From Calidifontibacillus oryziterrae (lineage in GTDB: Bacteria > Bacillota > Bacilli > Bacillales > Bacillaceae_J), in the NCBI RefSeq assembly GCF_000331575.1, contig NZ_KB223527.1, positions 531,842-595,841 of the forward strand: a stretch of 64,000 nt of DNA, in the 5' to 3' direction. The position numbers and the translations under genes are program-made. This document shows positions 29,258-39,029 of the stretch, piece after piece (position 1 is the stretch's first letter; each line of letters begins with the position of its first letter). A model generated the notes under the pieces. The model made no database searches, was not told the origin of the DNA, and saw only the letters and a list, made by a program, of their open reading frames with translations.

Positions 29258-29824
29258 CTTTATCTCTCCTTTATCTCCACTGTTACTTTAACAGTAATTA
29301 TATGATCGCTATTTATGTAAAAATTAATTTATATTTTCTTAATCTCCTTACAAAATCGGAGAAATTATAACATAACTTGTCCAACAAAGCACGTAAGAAA
29401 ACATAGAAAGACACAAATCCCCTCCCAAAATACAGGAATTCAGTTTTCTTTCTTATACTTCAGGAAGGTAAAATTTCAAATAGTAAAAAATAGTAGTAAA
29501 AAATAGTAAAAAAAGCTAAAGCATGGGGCAAATGCTTTAGCTAAGCAGACTAAATTTCCCTTAAAGACACAGCTCACAAATTTGATACGCTTTATACTAT
29601 GCTACAGATTAATAGGTCGACTCATCAAAGCGCCTATCCTACCTTATTTTTATTCACAATAGTAAGTAAAAATCTTTAAAATAATCTCACCTTTTGCAAC
29701 GAGTTCATCTTGGATTGATCCCCCTTGTTGTTAGCACTACCATACTATATGCAAATAGATGGTATTAGGTACCCATTAGCATCTAGTACAAGTTGTAAAT
29801 GAATTCATTGTCTTGACTAATACC
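29258..29824. other. 567-base gap between gpsA and yphE
   Basis: No intact gene. It holds an A+T simple repeat (TAGTAAAAAA units, 29481-29513), a terminator at 29507-29542, and on the minus strand around 29795-29690 a short frame reading HLQLVLDANGYLIPS, stop, YGSANNKGDQ, which faintly resembles the middle of an IS-type transposase. If real it is a decayed fragment with stops in frame. Confidence 0.4.
29507..29542 (-). terminator. Intrinsic terminator downstream of gpsA
   Basis: Perfect 11-bp stem AGCTAAAGCAT / ATGCTTTAGCT (29514-29524 and 29532-29542) with a 7-base loop; the minus strand continues with TTTTTTTAC. It is about 285 bases after gpsA, so the gpsA transcript may have a long 3' tail. 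Confidence 0.8.
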
Positions 29825-30859
29825 TTATGGCTGCTCACTAACAGAAATTGATATCTCTTCAACTTCATGGGTTCGTACTCTCCCCATTAAAGCGCCGGCT
29901 GCATCTTTCGGTTTTCGCTTATTAAATAAGATGTCATAAATCGCTTTTGTGATTGGCATATCAACCTTTTCCTTCTGTGCTAATTGAAAGGCCGCCTTAG
30001 TTGTTCTAACACCTTCCACAACCATCCCCATATTTTCCAATACTTCTTCTAAATCCTTCCCTTTTCCCAACAAGTTACCAGCCCGCCAATTGCGACTGTG
30101 AACACTTGTACACGTAACAATTAAATCCCCTACACCAGCTAACCCAGCAAAAGTTAACGGATTTGCTCCCATTTTTGTTCCAAGTCTAGCAATTTCAGCT
30201 AATCCTCTTGTCATTAAAGCAGCTTTCGCATTATCTCCATACCCGAGGCCATCTGATATCCCTGCACCTAAAGCGATAATATTTTTCAAAGCACCACCTA
30301 ATTCAACGCCAATAATGTCCGGGTTCGTATAAACTCTAAAATTCTGATTCATAAATAAATCTTGAATAAATTCAGCAGCCTTTATATTTACAGATGATGA
30401 AGTGACTGTAGTTGGTTTTCTTTTACTTACTTCTTCAGCATGAGAAGGTCCTGATAATACGACAACGTCACTTAATAAGTGATCCGGAACTTCCTCTGTA
30501 ATCATTTCGGAGATTCGTTTTAAAGTATCAGGTTCTATTCCTTTACTAACATGACAAATGATCACCTTTGAATCAAGGAGAGGGATTATTTTTCTCACAA
30601 CTTCACGAATTGCTTTCGTTGGTACGGCTAAAATAACCGTATCCATACCATCCAAAGCCGATGATAACGACGTAAACCCAATAATATTATCAGGCAATTG
30701 AATATCTGGTAAATATTTTTTGTTTGTATGATCATTATTTATTTCATTAATTTGGTCATCACGGTGTCCCCATAATCGTACTTCATGGCCATTGTCTGCA
30801 AGCACCATTGCTAAAGCCGTGCCCCAGCTTCCTGCTCCGATCATTGCGCATTTCCCCAT
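29825..30859 (-). CDS. gpsA: Glycerol-3-phosphate dehydrogenase (NAD(P)+)
   Basis: 344 residues from the ATG at 30859 ([13 protein letters not shown]), with AAGGAG nine bases upstream. The NAD-binding loop [10 protein letters not shown], the substrate lysine in [15 protein letters not shown], and [14 protein letters not shown] are present. Makes sn-glycerol 3-phosphate for phospholipid synthesis. A longer frame from 30880 starts with TTG and lacks the family N-terminus. It follows der by about 95 bases. Confidence 0.97.
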   Translation of the reverse strand: MGKCAMIGAGSWGTALAMVLADNGHEVRLWGHRDDQINEINNDHTNKKYLPDIQLPDNIIGFTSLSSALDGMDTVILAVPTKAIREVVRKIIPLLDSKVIICHVSKGIEPDTLKRISEMITEEVPDHLLSDVVVLSGPSHAEEVSKRKPTTVTSSSVNIKAAEFIQDLFMNQNFRVYTNPDIIGVELGGALKNIIALGAGISDGLGYGDNAKAALMTRGLAEIARLGTKMGANPLTFAGLAGVGDLIVTCTSVHSRNWRAGNLLGKGKDLEEVLENMGMVVEGVRTTKAAFQLAQKEKVDMPITKAIYDILFNKRKPKDAAGALMGRVRTHEVEEISISVSEQP

Positions 30860-30953
30860 TTTTAACAGCTCCTTACACAAAAAATTATTACGTGGCGTTC
30901 CCGTTTATTATCTCTATTTTAATTGCCTTGCAAATGAATAATAGATATTTACT

Positions 30954-32264
30954 TTACTTTCGAGCACGGGCGATTATTTTGATCGGTGTACCAGTAAATT
31001 CAAACGCATCACGAATCCTATTTTCTAAAAAGCGCTCGTATGAAAAATGTAGTAAGTCTGGATCATTGACAAATATTACAAATGTTGGTGGTTTGACTGC
31101 AACCTGAGTTGCATAGTAAATCTTCAATCTCGTCCCACGGTCAGTTGGAGTTGGGTTCATAGCTACAGCATCCATAATGACATCATTCAATACATTTGTT
31201 TGCACACGCATATTATGATTTTCTGAAGCAACATTAATCATTGGTAAAAGGGTATGAATTCTCTTCTTAGTTTTTGCCGATAAGAAAACAATTGGTGCGT
31301 AGTCAAGAAATTGAAAGTTGTCTCTAATCGTTTCTTCAAATTTCTTCATCGTTTTTTCATCTTTATCAACAGCATCCCATTTATTTACAACGATAACGAC
31401 TGCTCGTCCGGCATCATGAGCATATCCGGCAATTTTTTTATCTTGCTCAATGATCCCTCGTTCACCATCTAAAACAACAAGGACAACATCTGAGCGTTCT
31501 ATCGCTTTTAGTGCACGGAGAACACTATATTTTTCAAGATTTTCATATACTTTGCCTCGTTTTCTCATTCCGGCAGTATCAATAATCACATACTCTTGCC
31601 CATCACGAGTTAGCCTTGTATCAATTGCATCACGAGTTGTCCCTTCAATTTCACTAACTATTACTCTTTCTTCACCTAAAATGGCATTAACTAGAGAAGA
31701 TTTCCCGACATTCGGACGTCCAATTAGGCAAAACTGGATGGTTGAATCATCATAATCGTCCTCTGCTTTTGTTGGGAAATGGTTTACAACTTCATCTAAT
31801 AAATCCCCTAAACCAAGACCATGAGACCCGGATATCGGATATGGCTCTCCACAGCCTAGTGAATAAAACTCATATATGAACTCCTTCATTTCTGGATTAT
31901 CAATTTTATTTACAGCCAGTACAACAGGTTTTTTAGAGCGAAATAATAACTTTGCAACCTCTTCATCGGCTGCTGTAATCCCCTCGCGTCCATTCACCAT
32001 GAAAATAATAACATCTGCTTCCTCTATCGCAATTTCTGCTTGTTGACGCATTTGAACTAATAAAGGTTCGTCACCTACTTCAATCCCGCCTGTGTCAATA
32101 ATATTAAATGTATTGTTCAACCATTCTGCAGAGCTATATATTCGATCCCTTGTAACACCTGGTACATCTTCAACGATCGAGATCCGCTCTCCAACAACAC
32201 GATTAAAGATGGTTGACTTCCCAACATTTGGCCGGCCAACAATTGCAACAACTGGTTTTGCCAC
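30954..32264 (-). CDS. der: Ribosome-associated GTPase Der (EngA)
   Basis: 436 residues from a GTG at 32264 (ribosome binding site GGAGAGGAT). Two tandem GTPase domains: G1 loops GRPNVGKST (residues 10-18) and GRPNVGKSS (about 182), with DTGG and DTAG G3 motifs, NKID and NKWD G4 motifs, then the KH-like C-terminus ending RARK. Needed for 50S ribosomal subunit maturation. The upstream in-frame ATG at 32300 lacks the family N-terminus. Confidence 0.97.
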   Translation of the reverse strand: MAKPVVAIVGRPNVGKSTIFNRVVGERISIVEDVPGVTRDRIYSSAEWLNNTFNIIDTGGIEVGDEPLLVQMRQQAEIAIEEADVIIFMVNGREGITAADEEVAKLLFRSKKPVVLAVNKIDNPEMKEFIYEFYSLGCGEPYPISGSHGLGLGDLLDEVVNHFPTKAEDDYDDSTIQFCLIGRPNVGKSSLVNAILGEERVIVSEIEGTTRDAIDTRLTRDGQEYVIIDTAGMRKRGKVYENLEKYSVLRALKAIERSDVVLVVLDGERGIIEQDKKIAGYAHDAGRAVVIVVNKWDAVDKDEKTMKKFEETIRDNFQFLDYAPIVFLSAKTKKRIHTLLPMINVASENHNMRVQTNVLNDVIMDAVAMNPTPTDRGTRLKIYYATQVAVKPPTFVIFVNDPDLLHFSYERFLENRIRDAFEFTGTPIKIIARARK

Positions 32265-32423
32265 TCGTATCCTCTCCTTCCAGGACATTTCAACACACAT
32301 AATCCATTTATTTATTACGAGTTATTAGGTCGTTTATAATAATCTCCTTACCAATTAAATAATCTTACCAAATCTAAACATCGCTAACAACATTTTCATT
32401 TGAAAAGATTTCTTTTTGACTAA

Positions 32424-32609
32424 TTAGTGCTTTACTATAACATATACTTCATCCGTTAGCCTATGGGCGATGCCATCTAATATTGCCTCTAAATTAGCGG
32501 CGACATGTTCCATTTCATCTTTAGTTTCGCAAGTGAAAACGGCCGTTGCGCCGTTTACTTTATCTTTATTTGTTGTAATAATCGCCAAAATATACTTTTC
32601 TAAACTCAT
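32424..32609 (-). CDS. Small partner (capping complex subunit) of the YIEGIA protein
   Basis: 61 residues, acidic-hydrophobic with a beta-alpha-beta feel (LAIITTNKDKVNG, then TDEVYVIVKH). The ATG overlaps the YIEGIA-gene stop (ATGA), so the two are translationally coupled. I recognise the pairing as the small protein annotated as capping complex subunit for YIEGIA in spore formers. Biochemical role not known. Confidence 0.7.
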   Translation of the reverse strand: MSLEKYILAIITTNKDKVNGATAVFTCETKDEMEHVAANLEAILDGIAHRLTDEVYVIVKH

Positions 32610-33502
32610 TGTAGCCTTCTCCCCTTTTTATTTGCTTTCGCTTCCGTAGGCATGCGTATAGCGTTTTCGAGAACAGGAACCTCACCAATGACAGCCTTTG
32701 CTTTCTGAATATCTTTTTCTTGTGGCAATATAAATACACCTACGCGACCATCATCTAAATCTCTTTTCGCAAGTGGTACTAAAGCCGGTGTTCCTGAATC
32801 ACGAAACACCCCTAAGGCAACAGACACGTCATGTAAAATTGCTTGACGTTGTCCAAGGTTTGCAATCGTTGAACGGACATTAAAATTTTTCGGTTTTAAA
32901 ATAAAACCCATTCCATACTTTAAAATTTCATCCTGCCGTTGAGGCAAACCAATATTCATTATATAAATGTTATCAATATAAAGGCCGGGACCTTCAAACC
33001 TTAATTCATGATGTTCAATCTCAACGATTTCTTTTAATTTTCCACCTGTCATCAACATTTTTGAAAGGAATAGACATATAAAACCTGCAATAATTGCTGC
33101 CCACCAAGAAATTACTAAATATACAAGGGTTGTTAGGAACGATGTGAATATCACCAAGTAATTTCGGCCTTCAAAAGCAACTGCAATCCCTTCTATGTAC
33201 GTATTGCCTCTTGGGACTAATTCATAACTATCAAGCTCTGTCAAAGTATTTCTCTCCATATTGCGGACTTCACGAAATTGTGAGGCAGCAACTGTTAAAA
33301 ATGTAATCGCTGTAAAATCTTGTTCCATAATCGAAGGAACTGCAACTGTACCGAGTCCTGCTGCAATAAAGCCTAATGCAATATGAATAACTTTTCCATG
33401 TAAATAGGTAGGATATTGACGATAATCCGTTTTTAACATATAGAGCCGCGAAAGTGTACCAATTACAACACCAAACAAAATTGGATATGTATATTCATTC
33501 AT
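32606..33502 (-). CDS. yphB: YIEGIA-family membrane protein YphB
   Basis: 298 residues. About four hydrophobic segments in the first 155 residues, then a soluble C-terminal domain. The signature YIEGIA is at residues 102-107. Found in endospore formers beside yphA and linked to spore envelope formation; molecular function unknown. ATG at 33502 follows AGGGTT. It is coupled at the 3' end to the 61-residue partner gene and lies 3 bases after yphA. Confidence 0.82.
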   Translation of the reverse strand: MNEYTYPILFGVVIGTLSRLYMLKTDYRQYPTYLHGKVIHIALGFIAAGLGTVAVPSIMEQDFTAITFLTVAASQFREVRNMERNTLTELDSYELVPRGNTYIEGIAVAFEGRNYLVIFTSFLTTLVYLVISWWAAIIAGFICLFLSKMLMTGGKLKEIVEIEHHELRFEGPGLYIDNIYIMNIGLPQRQDEILKYGMGFILKPKNFNVRSTIANLGQRQAILHDVSVALGVFRDSGTPALVPLAKRDLDDGRVGVFILPQEKDIQKAKAVIGEVPVLENAIRMPTEAKANKKGRRLQ

Positions 33503-33505
33503 CAG

Positions 33506-34105
33506 TTAACCCTGCCTTTCCTTAATTCCTTTATAAAAGGTAGCCTCAAAGTAAACGGCGATCCGTTCCAATATATTCCAAATTACAATTAATAACATCA
33601 TAATTGCTAAACTATCTAAAAATTGAAATGAACCAATTTCGTACCGAAAAGAAAAGGTAGAGAGTATAAAAGAATATAATAACTCACCATTTGAAACACC
33701 AATTATCGTGATTACAATACGATCTTGTTTATCTTTAATAAGCATTAGCGTTAAATAAACGATAGCAAATGCCAACATCCATTTCCGGTTAAAGATTAAC
33801 CAAACTGGATCAAACAATTCAAACAAATGAAAGCCAACATATCCAACCGTAATAATGAGTGTGCAAATAGAATAATAATATATGGTTAAGCTACTCTTTT
33901 TGGCCATTACGAAGAAACTAAAAATAAACAGCAGTAAAAACGTAAATCGAAAAGAAAATTCACCTAACTGCAATGTTTGGGAACTGCAAATAATTGCTCC
34001 TAAAACAACAAAACTTACTAACGTTCTGACCTTTGTCTTTTTCATAAAAAAAGTTGACAAAACCCAAACTATCCAAGCAACCCAATAAAAATATATCCCT
34101 TCCAC
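33506..34105 (-). CDS. yphA: Membrane protein YphA
   Basis: 199 residues with six or so membrane helices, matching YphA of B. subtilis in size and position. Start chosen at the GTG at 34105 (VEGIYFYWVAW), 5 bases from GGTGA; an in-frame ATG at 34117 is possible but lacks spacing. Function unknown. First gene of the yphA-yphB-partner set. Confidence 0.8.
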   Translation of the reverse strand: MEGIYFYWVAWIVWVLSTFFMKKTKVRTLVSFVVLGAIICSSQTLQLGEFSFRFTFLLLFIFSFFVMAKKSSLTIYYYSICTLIITVGYVGFHLFELFDPVWLIFNRKWMLAFAIVYLTLMLIKDKQDRIVITIIGVSNGELLYSFILSTFSFRYEIGSFQFLDSLAIMMLLIVIWNILERIAVYFEATFYKGIKERQG

Positions 34106-34164
34106 TTCAATCACCATCCATCAAACATTATGACTCAAATGTTGTCATTTCATTCCAACTAGTA

Positions 34165-34195
34165 GGAATAATGAGATAAGAGTTGCAAAATACTA
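34165..34195 (+). promoter_or_regulatory. Possible forespore sigma-G-type promoter upstream of ypzI
   Basis: GGAATA (34165-34170), 18-base spacer, AATACTA (34189-34195), close to the sigma-F/sigma-G pattern, about 37 bases before ypzI. Weak evidence by itself. Confidence 0.35.
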
Positions 34196-34232
34196 GTAAA
34201 GACGGACATTAATTTGAAAGGGGTACATGGAA

Positions 34233-34364
34233 ATGGGACGTGATCGCCAAGAAACGAAGTTAATAAAATCAGGAAGAGTTCAATCAGACCGTGATCAAAG
34301 TTTGAATAATAAAGGGGCTACCATCCTTGAAGGGCCCGACGAAGCAAGAGAACGAAACAAATAA
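34233..34364 (+). CDS. ypzI: Small protein YpzI
   Basis: 43 residues, begins MGRDRQETKLIKSGR and contains SDRDQSLNNKGAT. Matches the YpzI family, a small hydrophilic Bacillus protein found at this spot, function unknown. The ATG at 34233 is nine bases from AAAGGGG; an ATG at 34227 is too close. It is transcribed on the plus strand, convergent with fni, and the two share the terminator at 34360-34390. It is too short to be called without its family. Confidence 0.8.
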   Translation: MGRDRQETKLIKSGRVQSDRDQSLNNKGATILEGPDEARERNK

Positions 34365-34390
34365 GGCTGTCCTAATGGACAGCCTTATTT
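34360..34390. terminator. Bidirectional terminator between ypzI and fni
   Basis: AAGGCTGTCC / GGACAGCCTT (34363-34372, 34377-34386) with a 4-base loop. T-rich on both sides. The ypzI and fni stop codons both touch the stem, so the two convergent genes end back to back. Confidence 0.85.
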
Positions 34391-35446
34391 AAATGACTTA
34401 CGTAAACTATATAATCTTGTATCTATACCTCGTTCATGAAGCCAGTGATGAGTTTTGCCACTTATAATAATGGGCGCTTTTTGAAGTTGAGAAATGCTAG
34501 TTACACCTAAAGCAGTCATTATAACTTTTAAATTCGATTTTAACATGTTAATTTCATTTATTAATGAGTCTTCACCTTTTGTTGAAAGCAGTTTCAAAAA
34601 ATATCCAGCAAATGAGGTAGCAGATGCTCCCAAGGATATTGACTTCGCAATATCTAACGAATTTCTCAAACCTCCTGATGAAATAACAGATACAAGTGGA
34701 GCCTGTAATGTTACCTCTACAAGTGAAGCTGCAGTCGGAATACCCCAATTATTAAAAAATGATAGCTCAATGTCGCGACGCTTATTTTCAATCCTTGCAA
34801 AATTCGTTCCACCATAGCCACCAACATCAATAATAGATACTCCTGCATTTAAAATTTTCACTACAGTTTCACGACTTATACCGAATCCGACTTCTTTAAT
34901 AATAATTGGCACTTCTAATTGGGTAGCCATTTCCTCAAGTCTTGTTAAAACTCCCCTAAAATCACGGTCACCTTCAGGCATTGTTAACTCTTGAATAACA
35001 TTTAAATGAATTTGTAGAGCATTTGCTTCCAGCATTTCAACAGCAAGCTTTGCCTCCTCAACAGTTGCCTCACTGCCAAGGTTTGCAAATACTATACCAG
35101 TTGGATTTTCCTTACGGATGATCTGGTACGTTTTAACCTCATTACAATTTTTTAAGGCAGCCATTTGGGAGCCAACAGCTATTGGAAGCTGACACTCCCT
35201 TGCAACCATTGCTAAACTGCGGTTTATTTCAGTTGTTTGTGCACCACCGCCACCTGTCATTGCATTGATTATAATAGGCGAACTTAAAGTAAGTTCGCCT
35301 ATTCTTGTGTTTAATGATACTTCATCAATAGAAATCTCTGGAATGCTTTGATGTACAAATTGAATGTCATCTAAACCGTGATCATGAGCTTGTTCGATTG
35401 CTAATGCATGCTGGATATGTTGTAGTTTTCGTTCGGCTCTTGTCAC
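34385..35446 (-). CDS. fni: Isopentenyl-diphosphate delta-isomerase, type 2
   Basis: 353 residues, FMN-dependent TIM barrel. Motifs: INAMTGGGGAQTTEIN (about residues 60-75), EVGFGIS, VDVGGYGGTNFA and SSGGLRNSLDIAKS. Interconverts IPP and DMAPP; Bacillus uses this enzyme for isoprenoid synthesis alongside the hep genes in this window. The GTG start at 35446 follows AGAAGTGATT. Preceded by ypfD, 15 bases away. Confidence 0.94.
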   Translation of the reverse strand: MTRAERKLQHIQHALAIEQAHDHGLDDIQFVHQSIPEISIDEVSLNTRIGELTLSSPIIINAMTGGGGAQTTEINRSLAMVARECQLPIAVGSQMAALKNCNEVKTYQIIRKENPTGIVFANLGSEATVEEAKLAVEMLEANALQIHLNVIQELTMPEGDRDFRGVLTRLEEMATQLEVPIIIKEVGFGISRETVVKILNAGVSIIDVGGYGGTNFARIENKRRDIELSFFNNWGIPTAASLVEVTLQAPLVSVISSGGLRNSLDIAKSISLGASATSFAGYFLKLLSTKGEDSLINEINMLKSNLKVIMTALGVTSISQLQKAPIIISGKTHHWLHERGIDTRLYSLRKSFK

Positions 35447-35461
35447 ATAATCACTTCTTTG

Positions 35462-36598
35462 CTATTTTAATTTTTTTAATTGATCACCAATCATATCCCC
35501 TAATGAAAAGCCAGAGGATGCCTCTTCTTCTTGTTGGTAATTTTTATAATCCTCTTGAATATGATCCTCAAGTAATTCGCGAATACTTAAAGAGATCCGT
35601 TGTTGTTGTTTATTGATCTCTAATACTTTTACTTTGACAATTTCTCCTTCTTTTAATACTTCGTGAGGTGTAGCAATATGACGATTTGATATTTGTGAAA
35701 TATGAACAAGCCCCTCAACATTTGGAGCTACTTCAACAAATGCACCAAAATTAACTAAGCGTTTTATCTTCCCTTCGACGATATCACCTGGCACAAGTTC
35801 AAGCATATCCCATGGACCAGGTAAGGTTTCTTTAATTGATAGTGATACTCTTTCATTTTCTTTATCAACTGCAAGTACCTTCACTTTTACCGTCTGTCCT
35901 TCCTCCACAACATCAGAAGGTTTTTCAACATGATTGTGGGCTAATTGTGATATATGTACTAAACCGTCAATCCCACCGATGTCTACAAATACACCAAAAT
36001 CAGTTAATCTTTGTACTACACCTTCGATTACTTGGCCTACATGTAAAGAATCAAATGTTTGTTGTTTCTTAGCTGCAATTTCATCGTCAAGTACAGCTCG
36101 ATGAGAGAGAATTACGCGATTTTTTTCCTGATCTAGTTCAACAACCTTTAATCGCAAAAGCTGACCTTTATATTCTGAAAAATCCTCAACAAAATGACGC
36201 TCAACAAGCGACGCCGGAATAAATCCACGGATTCCAACGTCAACAACTAAACCACCTTTAACAACATCCTTAACCTCAGCTTCGAAAACCTCACCATTTT
36301 CAAACTTTTTTTCAAGATTATCCCATGCTTTTTCAGCATCTATAGCTTTTTTTGATAGGATGATCTCCTCTTCGGCAACTTTAATAACTTTTAATATAAG
36401 CTCATCATTAACACTTACAACATCGCTAGATTTTTCAATATGTAAACTTGCCAACTCACTAATTGGTACAATTCCTTCAACTTTATAACCGATATCTACT
36501 AAAACATGCTTGTCTTCGACTTTTGTTACCTTGCCACTAACAGTATCCCCTACTGTAAATGATTTTACGCTTACATCTTGATTCATTTCTTCCGTCAT
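35462..36598 (-). CDS. ypfD: S1 RNA-binding domain protein YpfD (ribosomal S1 homologue)
   Basis: 378 residues from the ATG at 36598 (AGGAGG eight bases upstream). Four S1 domains, starting with GDTVSGKVTKVEDKHVLVDIG and then FGVFVDIGGIDGLVHISQL, FGAFVEVAPNVEGLVHISQI. Gram-positive bacteria with this four-domain form do not need it as an essential ribosomal protein as in E. coli. Follows plsC and cmk, the common cmk-ypfD pairing. Confidence 0.95.
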   Translation of the reverse strand: MTEEMNQDVSVKSFTVGDTVSGKVTKVEDKHVLVDIGYKVEGIVPISELASLHIEKSSDVVSVNDELILKVIKVAEEEIILSKKAIDAEKAWDNLEKKFENGEVFEAEVKDVVKGGLVVDVGIRGFIPASLVERHFVEDFSEYKGQLLRLKVVELDQEKNRVILSHRAVLDDEIAAKKQQTFDSLHVGQVIEGVVQRLTDFGVFVDIGGIDGLVHISQLAHNHVEKPSDVVEEGQTVKVKVLAVDKENERVSLSIKETLPGPWDMLELVPGDIVEGKIKRLVNFGAFVEVAPNVEGLVHISQISNRHIATPHEVLKEGEIVKVKVLEINKQQQRISLSIRELLEDHIQEDYKNYQQEEEASSGFSLGDMIGDQLKKLK

Positions 36599-36727
36599 GA
36601 AAACAACCTCCTCAATCAACAAACACCAGTCTGCTTTTCCTGAATTTTGAACTGAAAAATATCCTTTTTTCTAACTTCTAATAAACGCTACATTTTGTCA
36701 AGTATATTGTATAGTTATTACAATGTA

Positions 36728-37309
36728 TTAACGATTATTTCTAATTAATTCAGCTATACTGTTCATAATAATATCAGTCGCTTCCTGTGGGGATGCTTTA
36801 TGCGCACGAATTGGTTCAAAATCAAGCGGCTCTCCATATATTACTTTTATTCTAGTAAATCGTTTATACGGTCCGATGATCGCACATGGTACGATGATTG
36901 CATTGGATCTAAGTGCAAAAAATCCTGCCCCGGCAAGACCTTGACCAACCTCTCCAGTTTTACTACGAGTACCTTCTGGGAATAATCCCAGTACCCGACC
37001 TTCCTTCAATAAAGATAGTCCCTTTTTTAGAGCACCTCGATCACTCATTCCACGTTTTACTGGAAATGCTCTAATTCCTCGGAGTATTGTTTTTAAAACA
37101 GGGATGTTAAATAGTTCATCTTTAGCCATAAAGCTAATATCTCTAGGACATGTAACCCCTACAAGTGGTGGGTCATTATTTGAAATATGATTACTACATA
37201 GCAACACTCCACCCTCTTTAGGAATATTTTCTGTGCCAATTACTTCAACCTTATAAAGGGATTTATAATAAATACTGCATAATGATTTCCCAATCGTATA
37301 AAGCTCCAT
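36728..37309 (-). CDS. plsC: 1-acyl-sn-glycerol-3-phosphate acyltransferase
   Basis: 193 residues. The acyltransferase HX4D motif is in CSNHISNNDPPLVG (residues 36-49) and FPEGTRSKTG (about 115-124) is the substrate-binding block. Transfers an acyl group to lysophosphatidic acid. Lies between cmk and ypfD; in B. subtilis 168 this slot is empty and plsC is elsewhere, but other Bacillus carry it here. ATG at 37309 follows AAGGAT. Four bases from the cmk stop. Confidence 0.9.
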   Translation of the reverse strand: MELYTIGKSLCSIYYKSLYKVEVIGTENIPKEGGVLLCSNHISNNDPPLVGVTCPRDISFMAKDELFNIPVLKTILRGIRAFPVKRGMSDRGALKKGLSLLKEGRVLGLFPEGTRSKTGEVGQGLAGAGFFALRSNAIIVPCAIIGPYKRFTRIKVIYGEPLDFEPIRAHKASPQEATDIIMNSIAELIRNNR

Positions 37310-37313
37310 AGCA

Positions 37314-37982
37314 TCATATCCTTTCTTTAATCAATTGGATGATTTTATCAATTACCTGGTCAATCGTTAAAGATGTAGTATCAATTTCAATAGCATCGAC
37401 TGCTTTTTTTAACGGAGCAATAGTTCTTTCTGAATCAACCTTATCTCTCATAGCAATCTCTTCCTTCAATTTCTCTAAATCTACTTGAAATCCCTTCTGT
37501 AAATTTTCTTCATATCTTCTTTTTGCTCGTTCTTCAACTGAGGCAACCATAAAAACCTTTACTTCTGCATTTGGCAGTACATGTGTACCGATATCACGAC
37601 CGTCCATAACAACTCCGCCTCCAACAGCCATTTGTTGTTGTCTTTCAACCATTAATTTGCGAATGCCAGCAAGCTTTGCGACATTTGATACATTATTTGT
37701 TACTTCGTTTGATCGTATTTCTTCCGTAACATCGTCCCCATCAACAAGGACACGTTGCACTTCGCCATTAGGTTGTAGCTCAATTCTAGTTTTTTCTAAT
37801 AATTCAACGAGTGACTGTTCGTCTTCTAAGTTTATTTTATGTTTCAATGCTTTATACGTTATGGCACGGTACATCGCACCTGTATCTATGTATATATATG
37901 AACATTCTTTCGCAATCTGCCTTGCAACTGTACTTTTCCCCGCTGCTGCTGGCCCATCAATCGCAATCGAAATCTTTTTCAA
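37314..37982 (-). CDS. cmk: Cytidylate kinase
   Basis: 222 residues. Phosphorylates CMP and dCMP. P-loop [13 protein letters not shown] near the N-terminus, DTGAMYRAI, and [11 protein letters not shown]. The TTG at 37982 ([10 protein letters not shown]) is best spaced from GAGGGTG; a GTG at 37991 is directly on it. Precedes plsC and ypfD. Confidence 0.95.
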   Translation of the reverse strand: MKKISIAIDGPAAAGKSTVARQIAKECSYIYIDTGAMYRAITYKALKHKINLEDEQSLVELLEKTRIELQPNGEVQRVLVDGDDVTEEIRSNEVTNNVSNVAKLAGIRKLMVERQQQMAVGGGVVMDGRDIGTHVLPNAEVKVFMVASVEERAKRRYEENLQKGFQVDLEKLKEEIAMRDKVDSERTIAPLKKAVDAIEIDTTSLTIDQVIDKIIQLIKERI

Positions 37983-38019
37983 CGAAAACACCCTCTTTAT
38001 GTAATATGTGCTAAAAATG

Positions 38020-38044
38020 AAATAAAAGCAGGCTAACCTGCTTT
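38020..38044 (-). terminator. Terminator of ypfB
   Basis: AAAGCAGG (38025-38032) / CCTGCTTT (38037-38044), loop of 4, then TTATTTC on the minus strand. Directly after the ypfB stop. Confidence 0.7.
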
Positions 38045-38046
38045 GT

Positions 38047-38223
38047 TTATCGATTCATTGTTTCAACAATTTCAGTATATTGATCTTTCATTACACCCTC
38101 ATAGTAAATAATCTTATTTAAATAAGGAGCTAACGACTGATAAGATAATAACCATTGACTAATGATTAAAAGAATAAAATGCAGGACGATAAATCTAAGT
38201 ATATATTTTTCGATGATTCTCAT
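38047..38223 (-). CDS. ypfB: Small membrane protein YpfB (DUF5359)
   Basis: 58 residues from the ATG at 38223 ([11 protein letters not shown]); GGGTGTC lies upstream. One N-terminal membrane helix (about residues 9-26) and a short soluble tail. Matches YpfB, unknown function. A frame reaching 38262 exists but includes unrelated residues. Confidence 0.8.
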   Translation of the reverse strand: MRIIEKYILRFIVLHFILLIISQWLLSYQSLAPYLNKIIYYEGVMKDQYTEIVETMNR

Positions 38224-38281
38224 AATAGACACCCAACCATTTTTTTGATTAGTGTCCCTCACAACATTAAAAAGTATACGT

Positions 38282-38938
38282 TTAATACCCTTTTTTCCGA
38301 TCCATTAGCTGGCGATCAAAGCAATACCTTGTAATTTGCTGTTTTTGTGTTTCGTTTAAATCTACAAATTGTATCGGTGCTTTATCACGGCTACCACCTG
38401 TACCATTAATGATCCGAATGATTTTACTTAAAGTTTTTATATAAAAATACTCCCCATTTGACAAAGGTAATACTATATAACACATAAATTCAGTCTGTGG
38501 TTTTAGTTGATGCTTAGGTGGAAGAATAATCGATGCCCCGCCAGCACTTATGTCTGCTGTTACCGTTGTAAATGCCTCAAATTCAGCGTTTAGTGGATGG
38601 ACGGCCACATCAACATTGGCATCAACACGAACAAATTCTCTCCTTTGAATTCGAACTAACTTATCATTTCCTGGGTAATTGATTACTAGCATCGGAATAT
38701 TTGCCTTTTTCCGTGCAAGTATCTCCGAATCAAACATATAGATTGCACTATCCTTCGCATAAAAAGATACTTTTATTTCCGTCCCATCAAGTAAAAAGGC
38801 TGTTTTCCCCGTCTTCTCATTTATAGGATAATCTATGAATAAATAGTTATCTTTTTTTTCAACAACCTTACACTTAAAACGTTGTCGCTCCTCTGAATAT
38901 TTTAATTCTATAAAAATTTTATCTCCAATATTCAGCAC
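38282..38938 (-). CDS. ypfA: PilZ-domain c-di-GMP receptor YpfA (MotI)
   Basis: 218 residues from a GTG at 38938 (VLNIGDKIFIEL), with GGAGGGG six bases upstream; a frame up to 39058 would overlap ypeB and run through its terminator. An N-terminal YcgR-like domain precedes a PilZ domain with the c-di-GMP motifs QRREFVR (RxxxR) and DISAGGASI (D/NxSxxG). In B. subtilis this protein slows the flagellar stator when c-di-GMP is high. Cells here likely use it the same way. Confidence 0.9.
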   Translation of the reverse strand: MLNIGDKIFIELKYSEERQRFKCKVVEKKDNYLFIDYPINEKTGKTAFLLDGTEIKVSFYAKDSAIYMFDSEILARKKANIPMLVINYPGNDKLVRIQRREFVRVDANVDVAVHPLNAEFEAFTTVTADISAGGASIILPPKHQLKPQTEFMCYIVLPLSNGEYFYIKTLSKIIRIINGTGGSRDKAPIQFVDLNETQKQQITRYCFDRQLMDRKKGY

Positions 38939-38983
38939 TTTAAACCCCTCCGATACTCTCCTACTGTTTATTATCTCATGGAA

Positions 38984-39016
38984 TAAAAAAAAGAAAAAGT
39001 CTATGAAACGACTTTT
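38984..39016 (-). terminator. Terminator of sleB-ypeB
   Basis: AAAAGTC (38995-39001) / GACTTTT (39010-39016) followed on the minus strand by TCTTTTTTTT. It lies between the ypeB stop and the true ypfA start. Confidence 0.65.
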
Positions 39017-39029
39017 CCTAAATTTTAAA

